A stretch of DNA of 64,000 nucleotides from Streptomyces caniferus. GTDB taxonomy: Bacteria; Actinomycetota; Actinomycetes; Streptomycetales; Streptomycetaceae. The notes below the pieces were generated by a model. It made no database searches, had not been told where the DNA came from, and saw only the letters and a list, made by a program, of their open reading frames with translations. Made by a program: the position numbers and the translations under genes. How positions within the stretch are numbered: the stretch's first letter is position 1; the number at the start of each line of letters is the position of its first letter. Below are positions 1-6,919 of the stretch, in pieces. Location of the stretch: contig NZ_BLIN01000007.1 in NCBI RefSeq assembly GCF_009811555.1, forward strand, positions 248,001 through 312,000, written 5' to 3'.

Positions 1-330
1 CTGTGCGAGGTCGATGGAGGTCTGGGGGGTGATCGAGGACATGTCGATCAGCAGGGTGTGGGGGCGGGCGTTTTCGAGGATGCCGTCGGGGCCGTAGGCG
101 ATGGCCTCGACCTGGGGGGAGGCGGGGACCATGGTGATGACGATGTCGGCGTCGGCGACGGCCTCGGCGATCGATCCGGCCGCGGTGCCGCCGGCCGCCG
201 CGAGGCGCTCGAGCTTGTCGGCCTCCAGGGTGAAGCCGGTGACCGGGTAGCCGGCCTTGATCAGGTTCTCGGCCATGGGCGAGCCCATGATGCCGAGACC
301 GATCCATGCGATCTTGGGCAGGTTGCTCAT
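1..330 (-). CDS. glxR: 2-hydroxy-3-oxopropionate (tartronate semialdehyde) reductase, 3' part outside window
   Basis: The N-terminal 110 residues are visible; the gene runs off the left edge. It opens with MSNLPKIAWIGLGIMGSPMA, the Rossmann NAD(P)-binding GxGxMG signature of the beta-hydroxyacid dehydrogenase family, followed by a dinucleotide-binding alpha/beta pattern (DIVITMVPASPQV, LLIDMSSITP). By family it reduces tartronate semialdehyde to D-glycerate with NAD(P)H. It lies 81 nt downstream of hydroxypyruvate isomerase on the same strand, so it is probably the next gene of a glyoxylate-carboligase-route operon that disposes of glyoxylate made from allantoin. The family assignment is firm; the exact substrate rests on the neighbour. 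Confidence 0.9.
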   Translation of the reverse strand, partial: MSNLPKIAWIGLGIMGSPMAENLIKAGYPVTGFTLEADKLERLAAAGGTAAGSIAEAVADADIVITMVPASPQVEAIAYGPDGILENARPHTLLIDMSSITPQTSIDLAQ

Positions 331-411
331 GCGGGTGCCTTTCTCAAATGCTGTGCTGCGTCAGGAGCGGACGCGCTGTGCCGCGTCGGGGGCGGGCCGG
401 GCCGTGCCGGG

Positions 412-1254
412 TCAGGGGCGGGCGGCGCGCAGGGGGGCCGGGAGCCACTCGAAGGCGCCGGCGCTCGGCCCGTCGCCGGGCTTGTACTCCAGGCCGGTCC
501 AGCCGTCATAACCGGCCTTCTGCAGCCGGGCCAGCAGCGCGGCGAGGTCGAGCGAACCGGTGCCGGGGGCGCCGCGGCCGGGACTGTCGGCGATCTGCAC
601 ATGCCCGGTCTTGGGCGTGTAGCGGTCGATGACCTCCTCGAGGTCCTCGCCGTTCATCGCCAGGTGGTAGAGGTCCATCAGGAAGCGGGCGTTGTCCAGG
701 CCGGTGGCCGCGTTCACCGCGTCGACGACCTCGATGGCCTTCGGCGCGCTGACGATGGGGCAGTGGGGCGACTCGGGCGCGTTGAGCGCCTCGATCAGCA
801 GCGTCCCGCCCACCTCCGCCACCGCCCGCGCAGCGAAGGCCAGGTTCTCCAGCGCCAGCGCATCCTGCTCGGCGGCCGGCACGCCCTCGACGCGGTTGCC
901 GTAGAGGGCGTTGAAGGACGTGCAGCCCAGCGAGCGGCCGAACTCCACCGCCACCGGCACATTCGCCCGGAACCGCTCCGACTCCTCACCCGGCACCGAC
1001 AACGCCCCCCGGTCCGGCCCCGGCAACCGCCCCGCATAGAAGTTCAGGCCCACCAGCCGCGTCCCGGCATCGTCCAGCGCCGCACGCAGCGCCGCCAGCT
1101 CCCCCCGCTCCACAACCGGGGCATCCACCCACGGCCACCACAGCTCCACCGCCGTGAAACCCGCCGCCCGCGCGGCCGCCGGCCGCTCCAGCAACGGAAG
1201 CTCGGTGAACAGGATCGACAGATTGACGTTGAAGCGCGTGTCCGTGAAACCCAT
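412..1254 (-). CDS. hyi: Hydroxypyruvate isomerase
   Basis: A 280-residue TIM-barrel protein of the xylose-isomerase-like AP2 fold. Family motifs are FNVNLSILFTELP near the start, LNFYAGRLPGP, a central LLIEALN metal-ligand Glu, and GHVQIADSPGRGAPGTGSLD near the C terminus. It interconverts hydroxypyruvate and tartronate semialdehyde. The start chosen is the ATG of MGFTDTRFNVN, which has a GGAAGGGG ribosome site about 10 nt upstream and fits the family length; a longer frame to 1521 would run through the promoter. It is followed by the reductase. In S. coelicolor the hyi gene belongs to the AllR-repressed allantoin regulon, and a matching operator-like site precedes this gene. Confidence 0.92.
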   Translation of the reverse strand: MGFTDTRFNVNLSILFTELPLLERPAAARAAGFTAVELWWPWVDAPVVERGELAALRAALDDAGTRLVGLNFYAGRLPGPDRGALSVPGEESERFRANVPVAVEFGRSLGCTSFNALYGNRVEGVPAAEQDALALENLAFAARAVAEVGGTLLIEALNAPESPHCPIVSAPKAIEVVDAVNAATGLDNARFLMDLYHLAMNGEDLEEVIDRYTPKTGHVQIADSPGRGAPGTGSLDLAALLARLQKAGYDGWTGLEYKPGDGPSAGAFEWLPAPLRAARP

Positions 1255-1275
1255 CAGGCCCGGCGCCCCTTCCGG

Positions 1276-1305
1276 ATAGTGGAACTGTTTTTCTGCTTGT
1301 TGGAA
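1276..1305 (-). promoter_or_regulatory. hyi promoter with partial AllR-like site
   Basis: Read on the minus strand, TTCCAA (1300-1305) and CACTAT (1276-1281) are separated by 18 nt and lie about 20 nt before the hyi start, a plausible sigma-70 promoter. A 17-nt partial match (1288-1304 on the plus coordinate) to the palindrome seen perfectly at 23420-23436 covers the -35 box: its left half TCCAACA is good and the right half degenerate. A second possible -35 (TTGACA on the minus strand, 1329-1334) lies further upstream. Binding by AllR is inferred. Confidence 0.5.
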
Positions 1306-1390
1306 CAGTGCCTGCCGGGCTCGGAGGCTGTCAAGGGGGCCCCGGGGCAATTTCTGGTGGCCGGGCCGAACCGCGCGTAGGTTGAGCGGC

Positions 1391-1675
1391 GTGCGATTGA
1401 GAGTGGAGTTCACGACGGAACCGTTCGACCTGGACGAGGCGCCGGCGCATGCGGTGGTGGCGCGGGACGTCGTCACGGGCGCCGAACTGGACGCCGTCGA
1501 CGTCGGTCCGTTCGGCAACACGGCCGAGGGCGAGGCCGATCAGGTGCTCGGCGCGGTGACCGACCTGCTGCGCGAATCGCTGCGGGCGGGCGCCACCCGG
1601 GTGTCCCTGCAGGTCAATGTGATCCGGGAGGCCGGGCAGGGCGAGGCCGGCCAGGGCGCGGGGGAGGCGACGTGA
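1391..1675 (+). CDS. Small thiamine-binding-like (MTH1187/YkoF type) protein
   Basis: A 94-residue cytoplasmic protein. Its pattern RVEFTTEPFDL ... VDVGPFGNTAEGEADQVLGA ... RVSLQVNVI resembles the beta-alpha-beta thiamine_BP (DUF77) domain, where a 'p.gT.vEGe.d.v' signature is typical. That assignment is by eye and moderate. The start is the GTG at 1391, with AGG about 9 nt upstream; a TTG three codons earlier is possible. Its stop overlaps the start of the next gene (GTGA), so the two are translationally coupled. No ligand can be assigned. Confidence 0.6.
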   Translation: MRLRVEFTTEPFDLDEAPAHAVVARDVVTGAELDAVDVGPFGNTAEGEADQVLGAVTDLLRESLRAGATRVSLQVNVIREAGQGEAGQGAGEAT

Positions 1676-2070
1676 CGGAGCCCGCCGACCACCCGTTCGT
1701 CCAGGCGGTCAAGCCGCTGATCGACGCGATGGGCGGACAGATGATCGCGCCGGACCAGGCCCAGGGCGACGATGTCGTACTGACCTGGGAGGGGCGGGAC
1801 CGGGTGGCCGTACGGCTCCCGCATCTGTCGGACTCGCTCGACCACATCCTCGCCGAGCTCCAGCGCCGGCACGGCATGCCGCTCGCGGAGCTGGACCGGA
1901 AGACCAAGCAGTCGGTGGTGCGGATCCTGGAGTCGCGCGGGGCCTTCTCGGTCCGGCACGGGGTGGAGACGGTCGCGGGCGCCCTCGGGGTCAGCCGGTT
2001 CACCGTGTACAACTACCTGAACCGGGAAAACGCGTCTCGGGACGCAAAGGAGCAGGTAGAAGGCTCGTAG
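1672..2070 (+). CDS. Helix-turn-helix regulator (YheO-like C-terminal HTH), C terminus altered
   Basis: A 132-residue protein with a C-terminal HTH resembling the HTH_22 domain of YheO-type regulators: residues about 85-118 contain SVVRILESRGAFSVRHGVE, then TVAGALGVSRFTVYNYLNRE. The N-terminal half is a small alpha/beta region. The GTG start overlaps the previous stop. The last 12 codons (after NYLNREN) seem to come from inserted DNA, because the same NYLNRENA codons recur 1.2 kb downstream at 3219-3241. The gene sits just before the uricase operon on the same strand and may originally have been its neighbour. Its target is unknown. Confidence 0.7.
   Translation: MTEPADHPFVQAVKPLIDAMGGQMIAPDQAQGDDVVLTWEGRDRVAVRLPHLSDSLDHILAELQRRHGMPLAELDRKTKQSVVRILESRGAFSVRHGVETVAGALGVSRFTVYNYLNRENASRDAKEQVEGS
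2011..2033 (+). repeat. Left copy of 23-bp imperfect direct repeat, att-like
   Basis: AACTACCTGAACCGGGAAAACGC matches 3219-3241 at 21 of 23 positions. Both copies are in coding frame for NYLNREN. The pair brackets about 1.2 kb of atypical DNA, as expected of attL/attR left by integration into the 3' end of a gene. Confidence 0.65.
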
Positions 2071-2358
2071 GTGGGCGCTCGGCTCTCGCGTTGGGCCGAC
2101 CGTCGCACAATTTCTCACAAGGCCCCGCAAGCATCTGGCTGTGGGGTCGCGTAGGCGCCCATGAGCTCGGAAATGGCGGCGAGCCGCTACTCGATCGTGG
2201 AGCGCAAAGCACCTGCTTAGTGGAGCTGCTCCGCCTCGGAGAGTCGGTGGTTCTCTTCCGAGTGGCCGATCGAAGGCCTTGCTGAAGTGCCGTCCGTTCT
2301 GGGGTGTTCCAGGCTGGACGCCATGGGGTTATCTGGCTACGCGGAGGAGGCATGAGGG

Positions 2359-2727
2359 ATGAGTGACAGCGTCGTATCTCTCACGTTGGGCTTGGTTGGA
2401 CTGGTCGGTGGTCTGGTTACGGCATTCTCAGCGGTGCAATCGTCCAAGGAGACGGCTGGCGGGGCGATCTTTGATGCGGCTGCTGCTCGTAACGCCGAGT
2501 TTCAAAATGCCCGGCGCAAGCGGTACGAGGAGCTGCTAGACGTTCTCGTTGAGGAGGATCTGGGGGTTGAACTGTCGAAACGGATCCGTAGGGCTCAGCT
2601 GATCGCGTGCGAGGGTGACCTGCGCTGTACTCTCGATACGCTCGCGGCCGATCCGGATGAGTTTCGAGGCAGCACCAAGCAACTCAGTGACCTAGCCAGA
2701 GCAATGAACGAAGATGCCGGAAAGTAG
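2359..2727 (+). CDS. Hypothetical single-pass membrane protein
   Basis: A 122-residue protein. Residues about 5-27 (SVVSLTLGLVGLVGGLVTAF) form one hydrophobic helix. The rest is a charged, probably helical cytoplasmic domain (FQNARRKRYEELLDVLVEED). The ATG is placed by a strong GGAGGAGG about 8 nt upstream. Codon use is less GC-biased than in neighbouring genes, in keeping with acquisition together with the surrounding scar. I do not recognise a family. Confidence 0.6.
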   Translation: MSDSVVSLTLGLVGLVGGLVTAFSAVQSSKETAGGAIFDAAAARNAEFQNARRKRYEELLDVLVEEDLGVELSKRIRRAQLIACEGDLRCTLDTLAADPDEFRGSTKQLSDLARAMNEDAGK

Positions 2728-2935
2728 CGGCGCCTTTGAGGGCGGCCCTGAGGCGTTACGTACCTACCTCGCACCGGGGCCCGACGCCGGACATCCACCC
2801 ATCGGGCGTTAGGGGCAGCTGCCTGCTGCCCGAGTTGGCACAAGCCTATGGATGCCCCGCTCCCGGCACGATGCAGGGCACCGGCCAAGGTGTGATGCGA
2901 GCCGTCACGTTGGGCATGTGACACGGCGGAGGGTC

Positions 2936-3097
2936 ATGACGCACAAATCTCCGTGGCAAAAGCGGCGTCGCGCTAGGAAAGTTACGAGGCAAACTGCCCG
3001 TGCGGGGATGCCTCGCCCGAGTGCTCCCGAGTGGATTCCTGTGGATCCGGAGCACCTGCGGGTGGCCGCTTCGGCCTTCGATCGGCTGCTCGGGTGA
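2936..3097 (+). CDS. Small basic hypothetical protein (53 aa)
   Basis: It begins MTHKSPWQKRRRARKVTRQT and is strongly basic over the first 25 residues, ending in an acidic helical tail. A GGAGGG ribosome site lies about 3-8 nt before the ATG, which supports translation. It is inside the atypical-composition insert, so it is probably a phage or mobile-element orphan, perhaps nucleic-acid binding from its charge. No family is recognised. Confidence 0.4.
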   Translation: MTHKSPWQKRRRARKVTRQTARAGMPRPSAPEWIPVDPEHLRVAASAFDRLLG

Positions 3098-3218
3098 TGC
3101 CCTGGGCGTCTCACCGGCTTCTCGCATACCCAGCGTGACGGACTGGGTGGCGGGGCCCTGACCTGGACGTTTGGGGGGCCTGTGGACTGTCTGGACGGTA
3201 TGGAACGGGCAAGGCTCA

Positions 3219-3374
3219 AACTACCTGAACAGGGAGAACGCCGCGAAGGACCCGACTGACGCGAGCCGGCCGGGTGTCCTCGCCGGGGCGGCGCCCGGAC
3301 CCGCGGAGCCGCCGTCCCGCGGCACCGGACGGCGGCCTTTGTGCCGCCGAGTTTTCAACAAAGTGTTGACGTGA
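3219..3374 (+). pseudogene. Displaced 3' end of the HTH regulator gene
   Basis: The frame opens with NYLNRENAAKDPTDASRPGV, repeating the end of the HTH protein encoded at 1672-2070, but has no start codon or upstream domain. It stays open to a TGA at 3372-3374, so its last codons overlap the operator-like site at 3354-3370. The simplest reading is that this is the native C-terminal coding end, separated by the insertion. Where the native protein ended is uncertain. The first copy of the repeat is at 2011-2033. Confidence 0.5.
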
Positions 3375-3394
3375 TGTTGCCGGGGGTCTTAGCT
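3354..3394 (+). promoter_or_regulatory. Uricase operon promoter with AllR-like palindrome
   Basis: TTCAACAAAGTGTTGAC (3354-3370) contains the inverted repeat TCAACA-N3-TGTTGA and differs little from the perfect palindrome before allantoinase. It overlaps a good -35 box, TTGACG (3366-3371), followed after 17 nt by TTAGCT (3389-3394). Binding there would block RNA polymerase, so repression by AllR or a related IclR protein is inferred. Apart from this site and the displaced gene end, positions 3098-3442 hold no convincing gene. Confidence 0.6.
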
Positions 3395-3442
3395 GTTTCC
3401 AGCCAACCAGAGCTGTCCAGCACCAGGCCACGGAGGCTTCCC

Positions 3443-3994
3443 GTGTCTTCGAGTTCACCGCGCTCGACGGGGGACACCCCCGAGCGCCCGCCGGGGCTCA
3501 CCCGGTTCAACACCGCCGACGACAGTACGGCCCGGGCCGCACTGCACGAGGTGTGTGCCAGCCGGGCATGGGGGAGCAAGCTCCTTGCGCAGCGCCCCTA
3601 CGCCACCGCCGACGCCCTGTTCGCCGCCAGTGACGCCGCCACGGCCGAGCTGACCGCCGACGACCTGGCCGAGGCGATGGCCGGGCACCCGCCGATCGGC
3701 CGGCCGAAGCCGGGCGACCCCACCTCGCACCGCGAACAGAGCGGGATGGCCGGCGCCTCCGACGAGCTCAAGGCGGAGATGCTCGAACTCAATCTGGCCT
3801 ACCAGGAGAAGTTCGGGCATGTCTTCCTGATCTGCGCCTCCGGCCGTACCGGAGAGCAGATGCGCGACGCGGTCCGTCACCGGATCGACAACACGCCGGA
3901 ACAGGAACGAGAGATCGTTCGTGGCGAGCTCGGCAAGATCAACCGCATCCGCCTGACCCGTATCGCGGAGCACGCAGAAGGAGACGCAGCATGA
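3443..3994 (+). CDS. uraD: OHCU decarboxylase
   Basis: A 183-residue all-helical protein of the 2-oxo-4-hydroxy-4-carboxy-5-ureidoimidazoline decarboxylase family, the third step of urate oxidation, giving S-allantoin. Diagnostic are GHPPIG (catalytic His82), SHREQSGM and the strand FLICASGRTGEQM, followed by a C-terminal helix with KINRIRLTRI. The GTG start follows GGAGG by 6 nt; the frame is open further upstream but runs through the promoter. It overlaps uraH by 4 nt (ATGA). First gene of the uricase operon. Confidence 0.93.
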   Translation: MSSSSPRSTGDTPERPPGLTRFNTADDSTARAALHEVCASRAWGSKLLAQRPYATADALFAASDAATAELTADDLAEAMAGHPPIGRPKPGDPTSHREQSGMAGASDELKAEMLELNLAYQEKFGHVFLICASGRTGEQMRDAVRHRIDNTPEQEREIVRGELGKINRIRLTRIAEHAEGDAA

Positions 3995-4398
3995 GCAGCG
4001 AGACGGCCGCACGGACGTCGGTGTCCACGCACATCCTGGACACCAGCGTGGGCCGACCCGCGGAGGGCGTCGCCCTCACGCTCTCGGTGCGCTCCGGCAG
4101 CGACGGCGCCTGGACCGCCCACGGCGCGTCCAGCACCGACGCGGACGGACGCTGCAAGGATCTGCCGGCCCTGCCGGAAGGCACCACCCATGTGCGCCTC
4201 GACTTCGCCGTCGAGGAGTACTTCGTCCACCACAAGGCAACCCAGCAAGCCGAGGAACAGCAGGACGCCCCCCGCGTAAGGGACAGCGGAGCTTTCTTCC
4301 CGGAGGTGGCGATCACCTTTGCCGTCACGCCGGGCGAGCACTATCACGTACCGCTGCTGCTCAACCCGTTCGGCTACTCCGTATACCGAGGGAGCTAG
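3991..4398 (+). CDS. uraH: 5-hydroxyisourate hydrolase (transthyretin-like)
   Basis: A 135-residue transthyretin-related protein. It has the N-terminal STHILDTSVGRPAEGV (active-site His14), a central LSVRSG Arg, and the invariant C-terminal tetrapeptide YRGS. It hydrolyses 5-hydroxyisourate, the unstable urate-oxidase product, to OHCU. The start overlaps the uraD stop and the gene is followed 7 nt later by urate oxidase, so the three enzymes are made from one message. There is no signal peptide, as expected for a cytosolic homotetramer. Confidence 0.94.
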   Translation: MSSETAARTSVSTHILDTSVGRPAEGVALTLSVRSGSDGAWTAHGASSTDADGRCKDLPALPEGTTHVRLDFAVEEYFVHHKATQQAEEQQDAPRVRDSGAFFPEVAITFAVTPGEHYHVPLLLNPFGYSVYRGS

Positions 4399-4405
4399 CA
4401 CCGAC

Positions 4406-5386
4406 ATGACTGCCCATTCCCGCCCGGCCCGCGCTGCCGATTCCCGCCCGGCCCGCCCTGTGATGCTCGGCCAGAACCAGTACGGCAAAGCGGAGAACCG
4501 CGTCGTCAAGATCACCCGCGACGGGGACACGCACCACATCAAGGACCTGAACGTCTCCGTGTCGCTCTCCGGCGACCTGGAAGAGGTCCACCTCTCCGGC
4601 TCCAACGCCCACTGCCTGCCCACCGACACGACCAAGAACACCGTGTACGCCTTCGCCAAGGAGTACGGGATCGAGTCGGCCGAGCAGTTCGGCATCCACC
4701 TCGCCCGGCACTTCGTCACCAGCCAGGAACCGATCCACCGGGCCCGCATCCGGATCGAGGAGTACGCCTGGGAGCGGATCGCCACCTCCGACGCCAACTC
4801 CCGCTTCATCGGCGCCGACGAGGTCCAGCACTCCTTCGTCCGCAAGGGCCAGGAGACCCGCCTGACCGAGATCACCTACGACGGTGAGCGCTGGCAGGTC
4901 ATCTCCGGCCTGAAGGACCTCGTGGTCATGAACTCCACCAACTCGGAGTTCTGGGGTTACATCAAGGACAAGTACACGACCCTGAAGGAGGCCTACGACC
5001 GCATCCTGGCCACCGAGGTGTCCGGCCGCTGGCGGTTCAACTGGACCGACGACGAGCAGCGGATGCCGAACTGGGAGCGTTCGTACGAGCAGGTCAAGAA
5101 GCACATGCTGCAGGCGTTCGCGGAGACCTACAGCCTCTCGCTCCAGCAGACCCTGTACCAAATGGGGTCGCGCGTGATCAACAACCGGTCCGAGATCGAC
5201 GAGATCCGCTTCTCGCTCCCGAACAAGCACCACTTCCTCGTGGATCTCGAGCCGTTCGGGCTCAAGAACGACACCGCCGAGGGAGCTGTGTACTACGCGG
5301 CCGACCGCCCGTACGGCCTGATCGAAGCCACTGTTCTGCGCGACGGTGTCGAGCCCGAGATCCCGGTGGATCTGACGAACCTCTGA
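4406..5386 (+). CDS. Urate oxidase (uricase, cofactor-free)
   Basis: A 326-residue tunnelling-fold protein, slightly longer than usual because of a repetitive N-terminal extension (SRPARAADSRPARP). Family motifs are LGQNQYGKAENRVVKI, the conserved LPTDTTKNTVYAFAKEYGI with the catalytic Thr, the LVVMNSTNSEFWGY substrate loop, and RSEIDEIRFSLPNKHHFLVD near the C terminus. It oxidises urate with O2 to 5-hydroxyisourate and H2O2. The ATG follows a weak GGGAG site 7 nt after uraH. It is the last gene of the operon before a stem-loop. Confidence 0.95.
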   Translation: MTAHSRPARAADSRPARPVMLGQNQYGKAENRVVKITRDGDTHHIKDLNVSVSLSGDLEEVHLSGSNAHCLPTDTTKNTVYAFAKEYGIESAEQFGIHLARHFVTSQEPIHRARIRIEEYAWERIATSDANSRFIGADEVQHSFVRKGQETRLTEITYDGERWQVISGLKDLVVMNSTNSEFWGYIKDKYTTLKEAYDRILATEVSGRWRFNWTDDEQRMPNWERSYEQVKKHMLQAFAETYSLSLQQTLYQMGSRVINNRSEIDEIRFSLPNKHHFLVDLEPFGLKNDTAEGAVYYAADRPYGLIEATVLRDGVEPEIPVDLTNL

Positions 5387-5412
5387 GCGGCTCCGACGCT
5401 ACGCCGTGCCTC

Positions 5413-5450
5413 GTGTTCCCCTCCCCGCCCCGCAGCCGGGAGGGGAACGC
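5413..5450 (+). terminator. Stem-loop between uricase and permease
   Basis: GTTCCCCTCCC (5415-5425) pairs with GGGAGGGGAAC (5438-5448), extended by a wobble and a G-C pair. It has no U-tract. It lies between the uricase stop and the permease ribosome site and could terminate or attenuate read-through. Confidence 0.55.
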
Positions 5451-5471
5451 GAAACCCGAGGGGAACGACCC

Positions 5472-6875
5472 ATGGCACAGCACACGCACACCCCGCACCA
5501 CCCCGCGCCACCGGTCCACCCGGTGGACGAGAAGCCGGCTCTCAGGCGGCTCGTCCCGGCAGCGCTCCAGCACATCGCCGCCATGTACGCCGGTGTCGTC
5601 ACCCCTCCGCTCATCATCGGCCAGGCCGTCGGCCTGGACACCGCGGGCCGGACCCGGCTGATCGCCGCCGGTCTGCTCATCGCCGGGCTCGCCACGCTCC
5701 TGCAGACGCTCGGCGTCCGCCGGTTCGCCGGCAACCGCCTGCCGTTCGTCAACGCGGCCAGCTCCGCCGGCATCACCCCGATGCTCGCCATCGCCGAGAC
5801 CACCGCCAAGGGCCACCAACTCCCCGCGATCTACGGGGCGGTGATGGTCGCCGGGGTCTTCTGCCTCGCCGTCGGCCCGTTCTTCGGCAGACTGCTCCGC
5901 TTCTTCCCGCCGCTGGTCACCGGCGTCGTCATCACCCTCATCGGGGTCACCCTGATGCCCGTGCCGGTCGGCTGGGCGCAGGGCGGCGACGCACGGGCAG
6001 CGGACTTCGGCGCCATGAGGCACCTGGCGCTCGCCGCCTTCACCCTCGTGGTGATCCTGCTCGTCCAGCGCTTCGCCCGCGGTTTCCTCCAGCAGATCGC
6101 GCTGCTGGTCGGCCTGGTGGTCGGCACGCTCGCCGCGATCCCCTTCGGCATGGCGGACTTCGGGGCCCTGCGCACGGCCCCGGTCGCCGCGCTGCCCACC
6201 CCGTTCTCCTTCGGCGCCCCCGAGTTCCAGCCCGCCGCGATCCTCTCGCTGTGCATCGTGATGCTGGTGCTGATGACGGAGTCGTCGGCCGGCATGCTGG
6301 CGCTCGGCGAGATTTGCGACCGCCCGGCCACCGGCGCCACCCTCACCAGGGGACTGCGCACCGACGGTCTCGCCACCCTGCTCGGCCCGGTCTTCGGCGG
6401 CTTCCCGACCAGCGCCTTCGCCCAGAACGTCGGCGTGGTCTCGCTGACCCGGGTGCGCAGCCGGTACGTCGTCGCGCTGGCCGGCGCCACGCTGCTGGTG
6501 CTCGGCGCCTTCCCCGTCCTGGGCGCCGTGGTCTCGCTGGTGCCGATGCCGGTCCTCGGCGGCGCGGGGATCGTCCTGTTCGGATCGATCGCGGTCAGCG
6601 GCATCCGTACGCTCGCCGAGGCCGGTCTCGACGAGAGCTCGCACATCATCCTGGTGGCCGTCTCGCTCGGCGCCGGCCTCGTCCCGCTCGCCGCACCGAC
6701 CTTCTACGACGACTTCCCCGCCTGGGCGCAGACCGTGCTCGGCTCGGGGATCAGCGCGGGGGCCCTGGTCGCGGTCCTGCTCAACCTGTTCTTCCACCAT
6801 CTCGGCACCCGGAGCACCCCACGGGCAGCGGTACTGTCAGCCGCCTCGCCCGGCTCCGGCACTCAAATCCCGTAG
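5472..6875 (+). CDS. NCS2 nucleobase:cation symporter (urate/xanthine type)
   Basis: A 467-residue membrane protein with about 14 hydrophobic segments. It carries the nucleobase-cation-symporter-2 hallmarks: LQHIAAMYAGVVTPPL in TM1, the QTLGVRRFAGNRLPFVN loop, LMTESSAGMLALGEI (substrate-binding Glu in TM8), and SAFAQNVGVVSLTRVRSR in TM10. It probably imports urate, xanthine or uracil. GAGGGG precedes the ATG. It follows the uricase operon and precedes a purine deaminase, which favours a purine. It is paralogous to the second NCS2 protein at 8630-10114. Confidence 0.9.
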   Translation: MAQHTHTPHHPAPPVHPVDEKPALRRLVPAALQHIAAMYAGVVTPPLIIGQAVGLDTAGRTRLIAAGLLIAGLATLLQTLGVRRFAGNRLPFVNAASSAGITPMLAIAETTAKGHQLPAIYGAVMVAGVFCLAVGPFFGRLLRFFPPLVTGVVITLIGVTLMPVPVGWAQGGDARAADFGAMRHLALAAFTLVVILLVQRFARGFLQQIALLVGLVVGTLAAIPFGMADFGALRTAPVAALPTPFSFGAPEFQPAAILSLCIVMLVLMTESSAGMLALGEICDRPATGATLTRGLRTDGLATLLGPVFGGFPTSAFAQNVGVVSLTRVRSRYVVALAGATLLVLGAFPVLGAVVSLVPMPVLGGAGIVLFGSIAVSGIRTLAEAGLDESSHIILVAVSLGAGLVPLAAPTFYDDFPAWAQTVLGSGISAGALVAVLLNLFFHHLGTRSTPRAAVLSAASPGSGTQIP

Positions 6876-6919
6876 GGCCATGCCGTGCCCACCGCCGGAA
6901 TCGAAAGTAGGAAGCACCC

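Larger units (their letters stand above)
2034..3218. mobile_element. Probable integration scar inside the HTH gene 3' end
   Basis: This 1.2-kb segment lies between the two 23-bp repeats. It has lower GC and weaker third-position bias than its flanks. It carries two small orphan genes (2359-2727 and 2936-3097) and no recognisable integrase. Positions 2071-2358 hold no convincing gene, only the ribosome site (GGAGGAGG, about 2343-2350) of the next one. I read it as the decayed remnant of an integrated element; the element type is unknown. Confidence 0.5.

Noticed and set aside
5262..6800. Long minus-strand open frame opposite the NCS2 permease
   Set aside because: Low-complexity, charged translation typical of the antisense of a GC-rich gene. 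The plus-strand frame matches a known family along its length.
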